NCBI RefSeq assembly: GCF_026745355.1
Contig: NC_079210.1
Span: forward strand, 22,270,671-22,334,670
Length of the DNA: 64,000 nucleotides
Direction: 5' to 3'
Source: Beta vulgaris subsp. vulgaris
Lineage: Eukaryota; Streptophyta; Magnoliopsida; Caryophyllales; Amaranthaceae
The notes beneath the pieces are model-generated. The model saw only the letters and a list, made by a program, of their open reading frames with translations. It did no database searches and had not been told where the DNA came from. Made by a program: the position numbers and the translations under genes. Numbering within the stretch: position 1 is the first letter of the stretch; the number at the start of each line of letters is the position of its first letter. This document shows, in pieces, positions 48,150-59,337 of this stretch.

Positions 48150-51100
48150 ACCCCCCTTAAAAGGAGTTACGCCCCCGTAACTCTACTACTAACCTTTGCA
48201 AACAACTCTGGATATTTATTTCGCATCTCAGCCTCTGCTTCCCATGTTGATTCTTCAGACTTCTGATTAGATCAGAGCACCTTAACGATTTTAACATCCT
48301 TATTCCGGATACTTCTAACCTTACTGTCTAAAATCTTAATATGCCTTTCTTCATAAGACAAGTTCTCATCAATTTGAACTATTTCAGGCTGCAACACATG
48401 CGATTCATCTGGGATATACTGTCTCAACTGAGATATATGGAACATATTATGAACACGACTTGATTCAGTGGGTAGGGCTAGTCTATATGCCACTTTTCCA
48501 ACTCTATACAATATTTCATATGGGCCTATAAACTTAGGGCTGAGCTTCCCTTTCTTTCCAAACCTCATCACACCCTTCATTGGTGATACTTTCAAAAGCG
48601 CTTTTTCGCCCACTTCATATTCTTCTTCCCCACGCTTCAGATCAGCGTAACTTTTATGACGATCTTAGGCTGCCTTAATCTTTCCTTGGATCATCTTAAC
48701 CTGTTACACGGTTTCTTCAATTAATTGAGGCCCAAGTATAATTGTTTCACTTATATCATTCCAGCATAATGGGGTTCTACATTTCCTACCATACAAAGCC
48801 TCGAATGCTGCCATGCCTATACTTGAATGATAACTGTTGTTATAGGAGAATCTATCAAATCTAGATGATCTTCCCATGAACCCTGATATTCCATGACACA
48901 AGCTCTTAACATATCTTCTAAGGTTTGTATGGTCCTTTCAGTCTGACCATCGGTGGCTGGGTGAAAAGAAGTACTCATCAATAGCTTCAAACCAAAGGCT
49001 TGATGCAGCTTCTGCCAAAAATTAGACAAAAATCTAGAATCTCGATCAGACACAATATCTTTCGGTACTCCATGTAGTCTCAATACATGCTTGATGTAGG
49101 CCTTAGCTAGTTGGTCCATTGACCATGTTGCCTTCATAGGTATGAACACTGCAGACTTGGTCAACCTATCAACAATTACCCATATCATATCATTCCCAGA
49201 TTTACCCTTAGGTAACGCAACAACGAAATCCATCGAAATAGAATCCCACTTCCATCCTGGCACATCTAAAGATTGGACTTTTCCTTGGGTCTTTTATGTT
49301 CACTCTTCACCTTTTGACATGTTAAGCATTTGGAAACAAATTCAGCTATGTCCAACTTCATAAGAGCCCACCAGAAATTTTTCTTTAAATCCTTATACAG
49401 CTTATCACCCCCTGGGTGCATAGAATATGGAGAATCATGGCCTTCTTCCATGATTTTCAACTTTAAATCTTCGCAAGCTTCGGGTATACACCACCTTCCT
49501 TCCATTCTTAAACTTCCATCTTCATGAATTTCGAAGTCTCTAGCATGACCCTCCCTCACCTTTTCTTTTATCTTTTCCTTCTTTTCATCTTTTAATTGAG
49601 CTTCCCTAATTTGATCAAACATCGAAGGTTGGATGGTCAATTCACTAAACATTTTCTCTACTTCCCCATATTGCATAACTTCAAGATTCATCTTTTGAAA
49701 GTATAAACACAGTTGATCTGCCACCACCATAGTGCTTAAGGTATGACTTGTCTTCCTACTTAAGGCATCTGCCACTACGTTGGCTTTCCCTTCATGGTAT
49801 TGGATATCCAAATCGTGGTCTTTTATGAATTCTAACCATCTTTTTTGCCTCATATTCAAATCCTTTTGGGTGAAAATGTATTTCAAACTCTTGTGATCTG
49901 TGTATATCTTACATGTCACCCCATACAAATAATGACGCCAAAATTTTAAAGCAAAAACTATTGCGGCCAACTCTAGGTCATGGGTAGGGTAGTTGACTTC
50001 ATATGGCTTCAGTTGCCTTGATGCATAAGCAATGACTCTTCTATTTTGCATTAAAACACACCCTAGACCATGTTTAGATGCATCACTATATACTTCATAA
50101 GTATCACTCCCATCAGGCAAGGATAACACAGGGGCTGTGGTTAGTCTTTCTGTTAGGATGGTGAAGGCTTTCTCACATTCTGGGCTCCAAATAAACTTGG
50201 ACTCTTTCTTCATAAGGTTGGTCATTGATCGGGCTATTTTCGAGAAATCCTTAACAAAACATCGGTAATAACCTGCCAGACCTAGAAAACTTCTTATATC
50301 AGTCACATTCTTTAGAGTAGGCCTAACGGCTTCAATCTTTGCTGGATCAACGGCAACACCCTCCTTAGAAATGACGTGGCCCAAAAATGCCACTTTTTCC
50401 AACCAAAACTCACACTTCGAAAACTTTGCATACAATTGCTTCTGTTGGAGGGTTGACAAAATTATCCGGAGGTGTTTCTCATGCTCTTCTTTATTCTTAG
50501 AGTAAACCAATATATCATCTATAAATACTACCCAAATTGGTCTAAGTATGGTTTGAAAATTCGGTGCATGAGATCCATAAATACTGCTGGCGCATTAGTC
50601 AATCCAAAAGGCATTACCGTAAACTCATAATGGCCATAACGTGTCCTAAAAGCGGTCTTAGCAATGTCCTTGTCAGCAATTCTTAACTGATGATACCCTG
50701 ACCTTAAGTCAATCTTAGAGAAAATTCCAGCTCCTTTCAGTTGGTCAAACAATCATCGATCCTTGGGAGAGGATACTTATTCTTGATGGTCACTTGGTTT
50801 AACTCACGCTAGTCGATGCACAACCTTAGACTACCATCCTTCTTCTTTACAAACAAGACAGGCGCACCCCATGGGGATACACTAGGCCTTACGTAGCCCT
50901 TTTCTAATAACTCTTCTAATTGGGTTTTAAGGTCATTCATTTTAGCTGGAGCCATGCGATATGGTGCTTTAGATATTGGGCCGGTTCTAGGCACTAAGTC
51001 TATGGTGAACTCCACTTTCCTTATTGGAGGCATTCCAGGGATTTCTTCAGGAAAGACATTCTGAAATTCATTAACTACAGGAATATTCTCCATCCTCTCT

Positions 51101-51150
51101 TCTTCTACCTCCAACTTTTGTATACTACACAAGTACAATGGATACCCCTT
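48150..51150 (-). pseudogene. pol of element 2 (RT-RH-IN-chromodomain)
   Basis: Minus strand from 51150: RT with [19 protein letters not shown] and [20 protein letters not shown]; a frameshift just before the catalytic box (about 50535), after which the frame reads [16 protein letters not shown]; RNase H with [14 protein letters not shown]; integrase zinc finger with [18 protein letters not shown]; frame change near 49265; integrase core with SMDFVVALPKGKSGND, VSDRDSRFLSNFW and DGQTERTIQTL, so the D, D and E regions are all present; then VFH-like MFHISQLRQYIPD and a chromodomain-like KVL-SNQKSEESTWEAEAEM, where the Trp codon after KVL has become a stop. Ends near 48175 in VSSRVTGA. Another frame break lies near 48660-48830. 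Confidence 0.9.
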
Positions 51151-51169
51151 TCTTATACAGTTCTTGAGT

Positions 51170-52306
51170 GGGAAATTCTATATGGTGACCCTCAATTTTT
51201 TTAAATTATATTTGGTAGACAATTTTTATCTTTCCTCTATTTGGTAACCCTCTACTCTATTTTTTTAATTTTATTTAACCTTATTGTATTTTAAAATCAT
51301 TTTTAAATTTAAAAACTGATTTTTTTAATTACAAAAAACTGATTTTGAAATTTTAAAAAAAAAACCCAAATCCTCCCCCACCATTACCACCCATCCCACC
51401 CTCCTTTCCCCTCCCTTACCCTGTGACCACCGCAAATAGAGGCCACCCCTACCCTTCCCTTCTCCATTTCCGGCGCCCCCTCCATGTTTCCGGCGACCCC
51501 TCCCTTTCCCTTCTCCATTTCCGGCTCCCCCTCCATGTTTCCGGCGTCCCCTCCTCTTCCCTTCTCCATTTTCGGCCCCCTCCCCTGTTTCCGGCACCTT
51601 CTCCCCTTCCCTTCTCCATTTCCGACCTCCTCCCGTATCGAAAATAACCCCCTCCCAGAATCCACTCTGCAAAACCACCTCGACGAAACCGATTCCCTGG
51701 AACCTTAACCTACAGGAAAAGCGGAAATGGAGTAGGGAGTTGGGGAGGGGGTCGAAATTGAGGACGGGGTAGGGAGTTGGCGTGGCCGAGGTCGGAAATG
51801 GAGAAGGGAAGGGGAGGGGGCGCCGGAAACAGGGAAGGGGAACCAGAAATGGAGAAGGGAAGGGGAGGGGCGTCGGAAACGGGGCTGGGGCTCCGAAAAT
51901 GGAGAAGGGAAGAGGAGGGGTCGCCGGAAATGGAGAAGGGAAAGGGAGGAGGTGTCGGAAATGGAGAAGGGAAGGGGAGGGGGTGCCGGAAACAGGGATG
52001 GGGAGCCGGAAATGGAGAAGGGAAGGGGAGGGGTTGCCGGAATTTGTTGTGGTCACAGGCTAAGGGAGGGGAAAGGAGGGTGAGATGGGTGGTAATGGTG
52101 GGGGAGGATTTGGGTTTTTTTTAAAATTTCAAAATCAGTTTTTTGTAATTGAAAAATCAGTTTTGAAATTAAAAAATGATTTTAAAATGCAATAAGGTTG
52201 AATAAAATTAAAAAAATAGAGTAGAGGGTTACCAAATAGAGGAAAGATAAAAATTGTCTACCAAATAGAATTTTAAAAAGTTGAGGGTCACCATATAGAA
52301 TTTCCC
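51170..52306. mobile_element. Fold-back Mutator-like element with GC minisatellite arms
   Basis: Ends GGGAAATTCTATATGGTGAC and GTCACCATATAGAATTTCCC are perfectly inverted; TSD TTCTTGAGT is exact (51161-51169, 52307-52315), 9 bp as in Mutator-like elements. Almost the whole element is two long inverted arms: AT-rich outside, and inside a ~45-bp GC-rich minisatellite (CTTCCCTTCTCCATTTCCGG on the left, CCGGAAATGGAGAAGGGAAG on the right) with a short spacer near 51710-51770. Removing it restores the host element's protease-RT frame context. No transposase. Confidence 0.92.
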
Positions 52307-52315
52307 TTCTTGAGT

Positions 52316-52835
52316 TGCATAGCAGAAATCATTCTTGGACTGGTCTTCTGAATGATTTTTCTATAGGTTACTTTGACTCCTTTTGGGCCTTTCAAGGTCA
52401 CTTTGTGGGCTCTGCAGTCTATTTGGGCTTTGAATCTTCCCAACCAATCCATTCCCATAACAACATGTAGGTCATCTAATTTGAATTCAATTAAGTCTGA
52501 AGGAAATTCTACCCCTACCATAGTCACTAAAACATCTCTATATAGCTTAGGAACGTTAATGACATCTCCGGAAGGTATGACTATATCCATGCTTATAAGT
52601 TCGGGTTTGCCCAACTTAAGTTTCCCCACTAAGGTTTTGGAAATAAAAGAGTGAAAGCTCCTGAATCAAATAAAATCTTAACTGGAATAGAAGAGATGAA
52701 GAAAGTACCAGTCACTATGCCTGCAGTCGTTTCAGCCTCACGATTGCTCATGACAAACACTCGACCTTGATTATTTGTCTTAGCCTGGTTGTCTCCTCCG
52801 TTCTCATTCTTAGGAGGAACACGATTATGGGACAA
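52316..52835 (-). pseudogene. Protease region of element 2
   Basis: Minus strand: VTGTFFISSIPVKILFDSGA (aspartic protease active site DSGA, about 52660-52690), a frame break just after it, then VMGMDWLGRFKAQIDC, the conserved flap/linker segment of Ty3 proteases, up to the fold-back insertion. Equivalent to 9309-9941 in element 1. Confidence 0.85.
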
Positions 52836-53356
52836 CGCTTGCTGTTGGAGTCCTTTGTTCCCGTTACCTCCCTGATTCTGGGTTGGCTTAAGATTTACTG
52901 ATGTTGAGTCTTTCCGGAAGCACTCATATTCTCTATGGCCTAACTTGCTACAGATCCTACAAGTTACCAGATTTCATTCACAGTCCTTCCCTGGGTGGTT
53001 TCGTGGACATCTTTTGTAGTAGTAATCTCTTGGACTTTTCATTTTTAGGTTGACTACGATTGTTGTTATTCTCATTACTTTTATCATGTTTTTCATGCTT
53101 GAATCCCCCATTAGTCTTTTGACGCTTATCTCCACCTTGAAACCCATTACTAGGCCCCTTCCTTTTATCTCCAGGATTCACTTCTAGCTCTCTTCCCTTG
53201 ATCCCGAATAGATGGGCAACTCTCTCATACACTTCATCAAGGCTATTAAAGTTAGCCCCTCCCAATTTCCCTTGAATGGACAAGGTCAACCCTTGCTCAA
53301 ATCGTTGAGCCTTTAAAACTTCAGTTGGAACCATTTCAGGTGCAAACCTGATTAAC
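52836..53356 (-). pseudogene. gag of element 2, C-terminal part
   Basis: Minus strand: EVLKAQRFEQGLTLSIQGKL, a Lys/Asn-rich linker, then a zinc-knuckle region with TCRICSKLGHREYECF (about 52920-52960) in which some expected Cys/His positions and one codon (stop) are changed. Cut at 53357-53359 by the CACTA element and continued at 58121. Confidence 0.85.
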
Positions 53357-53569
53357 TCTCATTAGTGGAAAAAACTCCTTTGTGCTACTTGTCAAGTGCT
53401 TCGGTTGAATAATCAACCTAAGCACTTGTGAAAATTTTAATATAAAAAATTAACAAGTGCTCTAGTTGAATAGCCCACCGGAGCACTTCATGTCAAGTCC
53501 TCCATTTGACTAGTCAACCGGAGCACTTGTGAATAAGTGATCCGGTTAATCAACTCGAGCACTTGCACA

Positions 53570-53785
53570 AGGTTTCCTCCAAAAAAATAACAAAATCTAA
53601 AACTTCCTCAGCGCCGTTTCATTTCTCAAAGTCACTCTCTCAAACTCAAGTCACTCTCTCACTCTCTCGGAAATCGCACATTCGCACTTCGTCTCCTCTC
53701 AGTCGGCTGGTCGTTGCCTCGTCGTGGTCGGTCCGCGGTCCGTTCAACTAGTGGTGCGTCGGTCGTCGGAGTCTTGGAGAAAATG
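53570..53785 (+). other. First-exon-like leader of the Pack-CACTA
   Basis: Pyrimidine-rich leader with TCACTCTCTCACTCTCTCGG, followed by GGAGAAAATG and directly GTGAGTTTC, a good donor after the ATG (53783-53785). It looks like a captured or element-borne first exon that could start a chimeric transcript; whether it belongs to the downstream CPBP fragment is not known. Confidence 0.5.
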
Positions 53786-54057
53786 GTGAGTTTCTGTTTC
53801 CTCGATTGTAATCTGAGATAAATCTAGTCCTATATTTGAGTCTCCTCTTAAATTTGATTGTTAGAAGATAAATCTAGCCCTTAATTTCGTGATTCCTGAA
53901 TTTTCTTAGTCCCCTCTTTACTTTCTTTCTCTTTCCGGCAGTTACTTTTTGGTAATAATTCAATACTTTGATGGCTTAAAATATCTCTCTTGTCATGGTG
54001 GCTTTTTCTTTCTTTTTACTTCTTTTCACTTAAAGCCCTGTATTAACTGAATGCATG

Positions 54058-54323
54058 ATGAGGTTGTAAAGGTGTCACCCCATGCTCGTGCGATAAGGGA
54101 TGTGGAGGATGAGGAGCTTCGTAGCTTCTTCAATGGAATGTCACCGCGGTAGGTAAATAGTTTAGAGCCCTGAAGAACTTGATTGCTAAGGGATACCATG
54201 TGTGATTTGATTAGCTGTTGAAGATCTGATTAAATTAAATTAGTTTTTTCAATTTTGCAGTTTATACTCATTGTTGCTGCAAGCTCAGTAGGAGAGGAAC
54301 TCTTCTATCGAGCTGCTGTCCAG
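54058..54323 (+). pseudogene. Captured exons of a CPBP/CAAX-protease-family gene
   Basis: Two exons (about 54058-54148 and 54261-54323, GT-AG borders) read EVVKVSPHARAIRDVEDEEL-RSFFNGM and FILIVAASSVGEELFYRAAV. The second contains EELFYR, which fits motif 1 (EExxxR) of the CPBP family of membrane proteases (CAAX protease/Abi type; chloroplast members exist in plants). The rest of the protein, including the other conserved motifs, is absent. A gene fragment carried by the CACTA element. Confidence 0.7.
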
Positions 54324-55375
54324 GTTAGTAGACGTATTCAATCGTTTGGGAAATTTCCCATTAGCTGATGGAAAATTTCATAAATTATTTTCCTTTTTTA
54401 TGACTTTGCCACTTGTGATGATCGAAAAAGTTGTATATAGTACTGGATATTGTCTTCTAAAGTCTCTTTGGAGTGCTCCAAAAGGGGATCTTGTATTAAA
54501 AACACTATTTTCAATTGTATGTAAAAAGACTATCTGTAATGACTGTTGCTTTGTTATATGTTCAGACTTGGTTACATTTTATGACATAACATACCATACA
54601 TATTTCTTAAACTTGAAAGATGCCTTAGATGATGTCCCTCAGATGAACGACCTAAAATGCAACTGTAGATCAAAATCTATTCGCCAAGTGATGTTTTTCA
54701 TTTGTTTAAAATCTGTATTTTTATCTTATTTTGCAAAATTGTTATAATGAACCTAATTAAGGTTAGAATTAATAGGTGAATTGTTGCAGCAATCTGCCTC
54801 CTTTCTCGTTAGATTGCATCTCTTTTTCTAGTTAAATTTCTTTAATTGCATTTTTCGTTGGTATGTTTTCATATTTTCTGGGAATTTGCAATTTAAGCCC
54901 TATTTTCTGTTTGAAATTATAATGTTAGTCCACAGATTTTCGAGCATTCTCAACGTTAAGGTTTTCATCTAGGTTTCAGTAATGACTTGGTTTTAATAAT
55001 GTATTTGTTTGAAATTCTATTTTTTTTATCGTATGGCTTGGTTTCACCTATTACTTCTATGTTAGCTCTTGTCCTGTCTGATGTTAATTTCTCTCTGAAA
55101 TATCATTTTACCCGGGTTATTCTTCTGTTTTAGTTTCTTTGGTCAAGTGTGATGTAAGATATATCCTTAGAGCTATAGCTTCATAATGAAAACAGATATC
55201 AAATTGAATGCAGGAGATGGTTTACAAGAAAGAAGCAAAAATGGAGTAAAATTTAGGTGAGTGAGCTATTTATGTTTACAGGGCTGTTGCTTGTCTAGAT
55301 CTTCCAAGGTTATTTTGGCAAGCAATATGCTTGATATTGATAACCTAACATGAGCTATGGCAGGTTGCTTTGCAG

Positions 55376-55612
55376 GTGCCTCATCCCATTCATGATCCCT
55401 TTCATAGTAAGCCTAATTATACAAGTAAGCTTTAATTTGAATTCTACTTCTGTATGCCTGCTTCTTTATAATTTTTTATGATGTTTAACCACCATTTTGC
55501 TTAACAGAAACAAAGCCAAACCTTAAACTGAACTTGTGGGACTTTGACAGCAAGGCAGATGATTGTTTCCTCGGCCTGACATTGGTTGTGAACCCTGGCG
55601 TTTCTAGTTTAG
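55376..55612 (+). pseudogene. Captured exon pair, unidentified (possibly C2-like)
   Basis: Two putative exons (55376-55424 and 55508-55612) with AG/GT borders join in frame: VPHPIHDPFHSKPNYT, then TKPNLKLNLWDFDSKADD and FLGLTLVVNPGVSSLG. The LxLxxWDFDSxxxDxFLG pattern is reminiscent of a C2 domain strand, but this is weak. It may be a third captured gene or another part of one of the two neighbours. Confidence 0.45.
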
Positions 55613-55920
55613 GTGAGAAATCTATGCTGGATTGCAATGGTCATTTCTATAGGTTGCACTCACCTTGACCATCTCTAGGTCACCAAAAAGTGAAAACCAA
55701 TCAAGTGAATCACTTTTTATATCAACTACGTAGTGTTGGTTATTCATGGTTGGAGATTAACTGATGTGTGGCTTTTCCACGAATGAAACAGTGTTAGTGA
55801 CAACTGATTCTTCACTTGCTTGACCATCAATTTTACTTTATCTATTTTCGCACTCAAGTGTATCTTGAGAGAGTGCTATTAGAAACTTGGCGTTTGCTAA
55901 TTATTGCACATGTGCTACAG

Positions 55921-56391
55921 GCAAGGAAGAGCTTTCGAGCTTTAAGAGGTTTGGTGAGGCTGCAAGGAGTAATGAAAGGGCATAGTGTGAAGCGGCAAAC
56001 AACAAATGCATTGAAATGCATGCAGATGCTGGTTCGCGTACAAAATCATATTCAGTCACGGCGAATTCAGATGTTAGAAAATCAGGTGCTACAGCGTAAG
56101 GCTGCATATAAGAATGAGCAAGACCTAGAGAGCAGCTATTCTAAGTGGATGGTAAGTTTCATGTTCAGTTTTTCTCTATGTGATAATTCCCTCCATTCAA
56201 GCAATTCCATTCCCAACCAGCATTAAAATCGTGGATTTTATATCAATAGATGAATCCTTTTGCAGTCTGAGAACCAGGATCAATGGGATGATAGCACGCT
56301 GACTAAACAAGAAATTGAGGCTAGAATGAAGAGGAAGTATGATGCGATTGTTAAGAGAGAAAGGGCCATGGCCTATGCATATTCCCATCAG
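55921..56391 (+). pseudogene. Captured exons of an IQD (IQ67-domain) gene
   Basis: Exon 55921-56151 reads ARKSFRALRGLVRLQGVMKG, then HSVKRQTTNALKCMQMLVRV, then IQSRRIQMLENQ, the calmodulin-binding IQ67 domain of plant IQD proteins with its IQ-like repeats. Exon 56266-56391 has DDSTLTKQEIEARMKRKYDA and VKRERAMAYAYSHQ, which follows IQ67 in this family. Both are open with good splice sites (ATG|GTAAGT, TGCAG|TC, CAG|GTACTT). The N-terminal and C-terminal exons are absent. IQD proteins are scaffold proteins on microtubules and in the nucleus; this piece alone would keep a calmodulin-binding segment. Confidence 0.85.
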
Positions 56392-57839
56392 GTACTTTAT
56401 CTCTTTGGCTTATATCATAAAATGGGTTTTCCTGAGCTATTCTGAACTATTTAGCGTAGAATACAGACACGTTTCTGGAACGGAGAAAGCTCGGTTCCCA
56501 GCGATGATTGGGCTTCGTTGGTACGGAAAAAGCTCATGTTTCGGAAACGGAAACATTTTGAAAGAGGGAAACCTCTGTGCCAGAAATTTTCGTGTTTCAC
56601 AGATTCTCAAAGTCATAGCAAGAGGTTTTTTATGCATAAAAAAATTCTACTCAGTCCTGAATCAATATCAGTAGCTAGTAGCACCTTTTTCTGTTTGTTT
56701 TGTTTTATGAGAGAGCCTACATAGTAATACAGTACACAGAAGGTAATGCAAAAAAGTAAGCAAGAAAAGCAGATGACTACAGATATTTTTTCATGTAGTT
56801 TTTGAACCCTTGCATCTGCTCCTGTATCATTAGAAGGTACATAAACCTTATACTACTAAAATTTTTGACCCAAAAAAGCTGTATCAGAACTTTCTAATTG
56901 CTTCTTTGCATAAAACAAGAATTGGTAGATCTGGACTATGCGTACCTTAGTAACTAACTTGGTTTGATATGCCTTTGTTTGAATAGGAAATGTTTGGAAT
57001 CGGAAAGCGAAGAATCATATACCTAAACTGAATCATATTGCTATCTCTACCTATGTAGAATTGTGAAAAACTGAAAACTAAATTGAGATCAGTACAGATA
57101 GGTAGAGATAATTAGGCACAAATATTGCTTTATATATAGGGTCCCAACTTTAGTTGTATTGTTTGTTTCCCTGGCGAGGAAACTGTAAATGAATGAGAGA
57201 AGAAAAAACGTATGCTGTATGCTTGCCGTTTTCAAGCTAAATCATATTATTTATTTGCTTACCTTATATAAGAAAGTTCTATTCGTGGATTCTGTTAGCA
57301 ACTGAGAACTAACATTCTTCTCTGTAATCCAGTTTTCTGGTCGCTTTTTTCACCTTGCCGAAATGGGACGACTCCTCCAGTTGATCCGTCCTTGTCATTG
57401 TCATTCAGGTTGGGGCCCATTATTGGCTGTTTCCTCCCCCCACCAGCCGAGTCATTACCTCTGATTGACTTTAACGTCTTTTTTCTTTTTTTCAATGTGG
57501 AGGGAGCATAGAGATGTAATTATTTCATTTATTTTTCTTATTCCTTCTCCAACACTAAAATAATTATGTTAGGGATCACAGTTATTATGCTCCTTGGAGC
57601 GATTTGTGAATATATTATAGTTGTTTAAGTAAAGTGTATATTTTCTCCCTTTGTGCAACTTTTTCATTTTGAATCCCTCTAAATCGTCATGTAAGAGTAT
57701 GCTGCTGCACCTGCACCTACCATGTGTGTACCACGGCCCTGTTTCAGTTTCTCTTTAACCCTTTTAGTAGCAATACTGCTCTCTATTTCGGGTGCGTTCT
57801 AACAGCAACAACAATTTTTTTTTTTTAAAAAAAATATAC
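56392..57839. other. Remaining interior of the Pack-CACTA
   Basis: No gene recognised. Short frames at 56339-56724 and 57295-57495 have no family features that I can see; the latter, on the minus strand, is hydrophilic and could be a further captured exon. Confidence 0.4.
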
Positions 57840-58120
57840 GTCAAGTGCTCCGGTTGTTAGGAAAAAACCGGAGCACTTAACTCACAAGTGCTTCGGTTTT
57901 CTCTTAACAACCGGAGCACTTGATGTATTTTGAATATATAAAATTCACAAGTGCTCCGGTTTTTAAGACAACCGGAGCACTTGTAAATTTAAGTGCTGCG
58001 GTTTTCAACCGGAGCAATTGATAAATACTCAAGTGCTCGTTTGACGTCTGCTATGGGTCAAATACGGAGCACTTGAATAGTTTTTAACCGGAGCACTTGA
58101 TGTTTTGTCCACTAGTGTCT

Positions 58121-58620
58121 ATGAACTTAGAGTAGTATTCATTGAGAGTCATGGTGCCCATCCTCAGGTTGGTAAACTCTAGGCACTTCTTTTTCCTTAA
58201 GTGAGGTGGGTAAAACTTGGTTCTCAAGGCTTCCTTAAATTGCTCCCACCCAAAATCCTTTTGAGTTGCCAAAGACTCCTTCCTTTGGGACCACCATAAG
58301 TCAGCTTCCTCTCTTAGGTAGTATGTAGCATTGTTGATTTTTAACTCATCATCACACCTAACAGCAGTAAACAGTTTATCAAACTCTCTAATCCAGTTCT
58401 CAAGACTGGCTGGGTCCTCTGTTCCATCATAGACAGGTGGATTCCTAGAGGTTACTTTCTTAAACACCTCGCCAGATAGGTCAGGCTCTTGTTGACGGTT
58501 CAACTGAGAAGTCATAGCCTTAGCCAAATTCTTGGTCAGAGAGGTCAACTCCTTAAGAGTTGCTCGAGCTTTGGATCTACTTCCGGGTCTACTGGCCATT
58601 TCTTCCTGGGTAAGAAACAA
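58121..58620 (-). pseudogene. gag of element 2, N-terminal part
   Basis: Minus strand from an upstream ATG at 58620 (a second, MASRPGSRSKAR, at 58599): NPPVYDGTEDPASLENWIRE, YYLREEADLWWSQRKESL, FKEALRTKFYPPHLRKKK and TLNEYYSKFID, the Retrotrans_gag domain, open over about 165 codons until the CACTA insertion. Better preserved than in element 1. Confidence 0.9.
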
Positions 58621-59321
58621 ACTACTTATTAAGTTATCCTACTAAATTTGTAATTCATACAACAATCATGATTCATAATATGATTGACCAATTGCACATA
58701 ACATAAAAAGAACAAACTAAAATTTTATTTATTAATCCTTGAAAAGGAATACTAACATTTATAAGGAATAGTAGTCTAACTACAGAAATATTAATTATTA
58801 AAGCTACTAAAAAAAATCTTCATCCTTATGAAAATTTAATAAAATTTCCATACTTTGTTAGATGAAAAGTCATACAACTATTCATAAGAACAACAATCTG
58901 ATTGTAAATAAGGAAACAAAGAAAAAAAATTCAAACTATTTGTATTTTCGAAAATAAAAATAAAAATTTAAGTATATATATATGTATATAATAAGTTTTT
59001 ATTTCGAATACTAGGTTTTTCGTGTATGGAAAAATTAATCGAGGAAGTTCCCAGGAAAGAGAGGTGCGGCACAAGCGGCCAACTTAAGTACCAAGTCTTT
59101 CCTTAGCCAGAACTTTCCTCAGAAAAATAAAGCCACACACTTATTCCTTTCTTCAAAATATATAAATTGGAAAATATTTATACTTGGAAATATAACTTTT
59201 TAGGCAGGATAAGAAAAAAAATTTATGCAAATAAAATGCAAAAAATTTATGCACTAAAATGCGAAACTCTAACTTATATGCCCTTCCTAAATCTACCCAA
59301 ACTCTCATTAATAAACCTAAA
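58621..59321 (-). other. Leader of element 2 between gag and primer site
   Basis: AT-rich and without coding signs. It shares a short block (CTTTCCTTAGCCAGAACTTT near 59095, compare CTTTCCTTGCCAGAAGCATT near 12195) with element 1, a conserved untranslated leader segment. It lacks the extra coding-like sequence of element 1. Confidence 0.7.
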
Positions 59322-59322
59322 G

Positions 59323-59334
59323 GCTCTGATACCA
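59323..59334 (-). other. Primer-binding site of element 2 (tRNA-Met)
   Basis: GCTCTGATACCA on the + strand; the minus strand reads TGGTATCAGAGC next to the 5' LTR, complementary to tRNA-Met. Confidence 0.9.
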
Positions 59335-59337
59335 CTT

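Larger units (their letters stand above)
53360..58117 (+). mobile_element. Gene-capturing CACTA element D (Pack-CACTA)
   Basis: Ends CATTAGTGGAAAAAAC (CACTA with one change) and TTTTGTCCACTAGTG; TSD TCT on both sides (53357-53359, 58118-58120), and joining the flanks restores the gag sequence. Subterminal regions (53390-53570, 57840-58110) contain many AAGTGCTCCGGTT/AACCGGAGCACTT copies in both orientations. There is no transposase. The interior carries exon fragments of at least two unrelated host genes in the same + orientation (54058-54323, 55376-55612, 55921-56391), with their introns and splice sites. Confidence 0.9.

Noticed and set aside
56437..56724. Overlapping short frames inside the Pack-CACTA (for example one starting MVRKKLMFRKRKHF).
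   Set aside because: They overlap in several frames on both strands and have no family motif or splice logic that joins them to the captured IQD exons.
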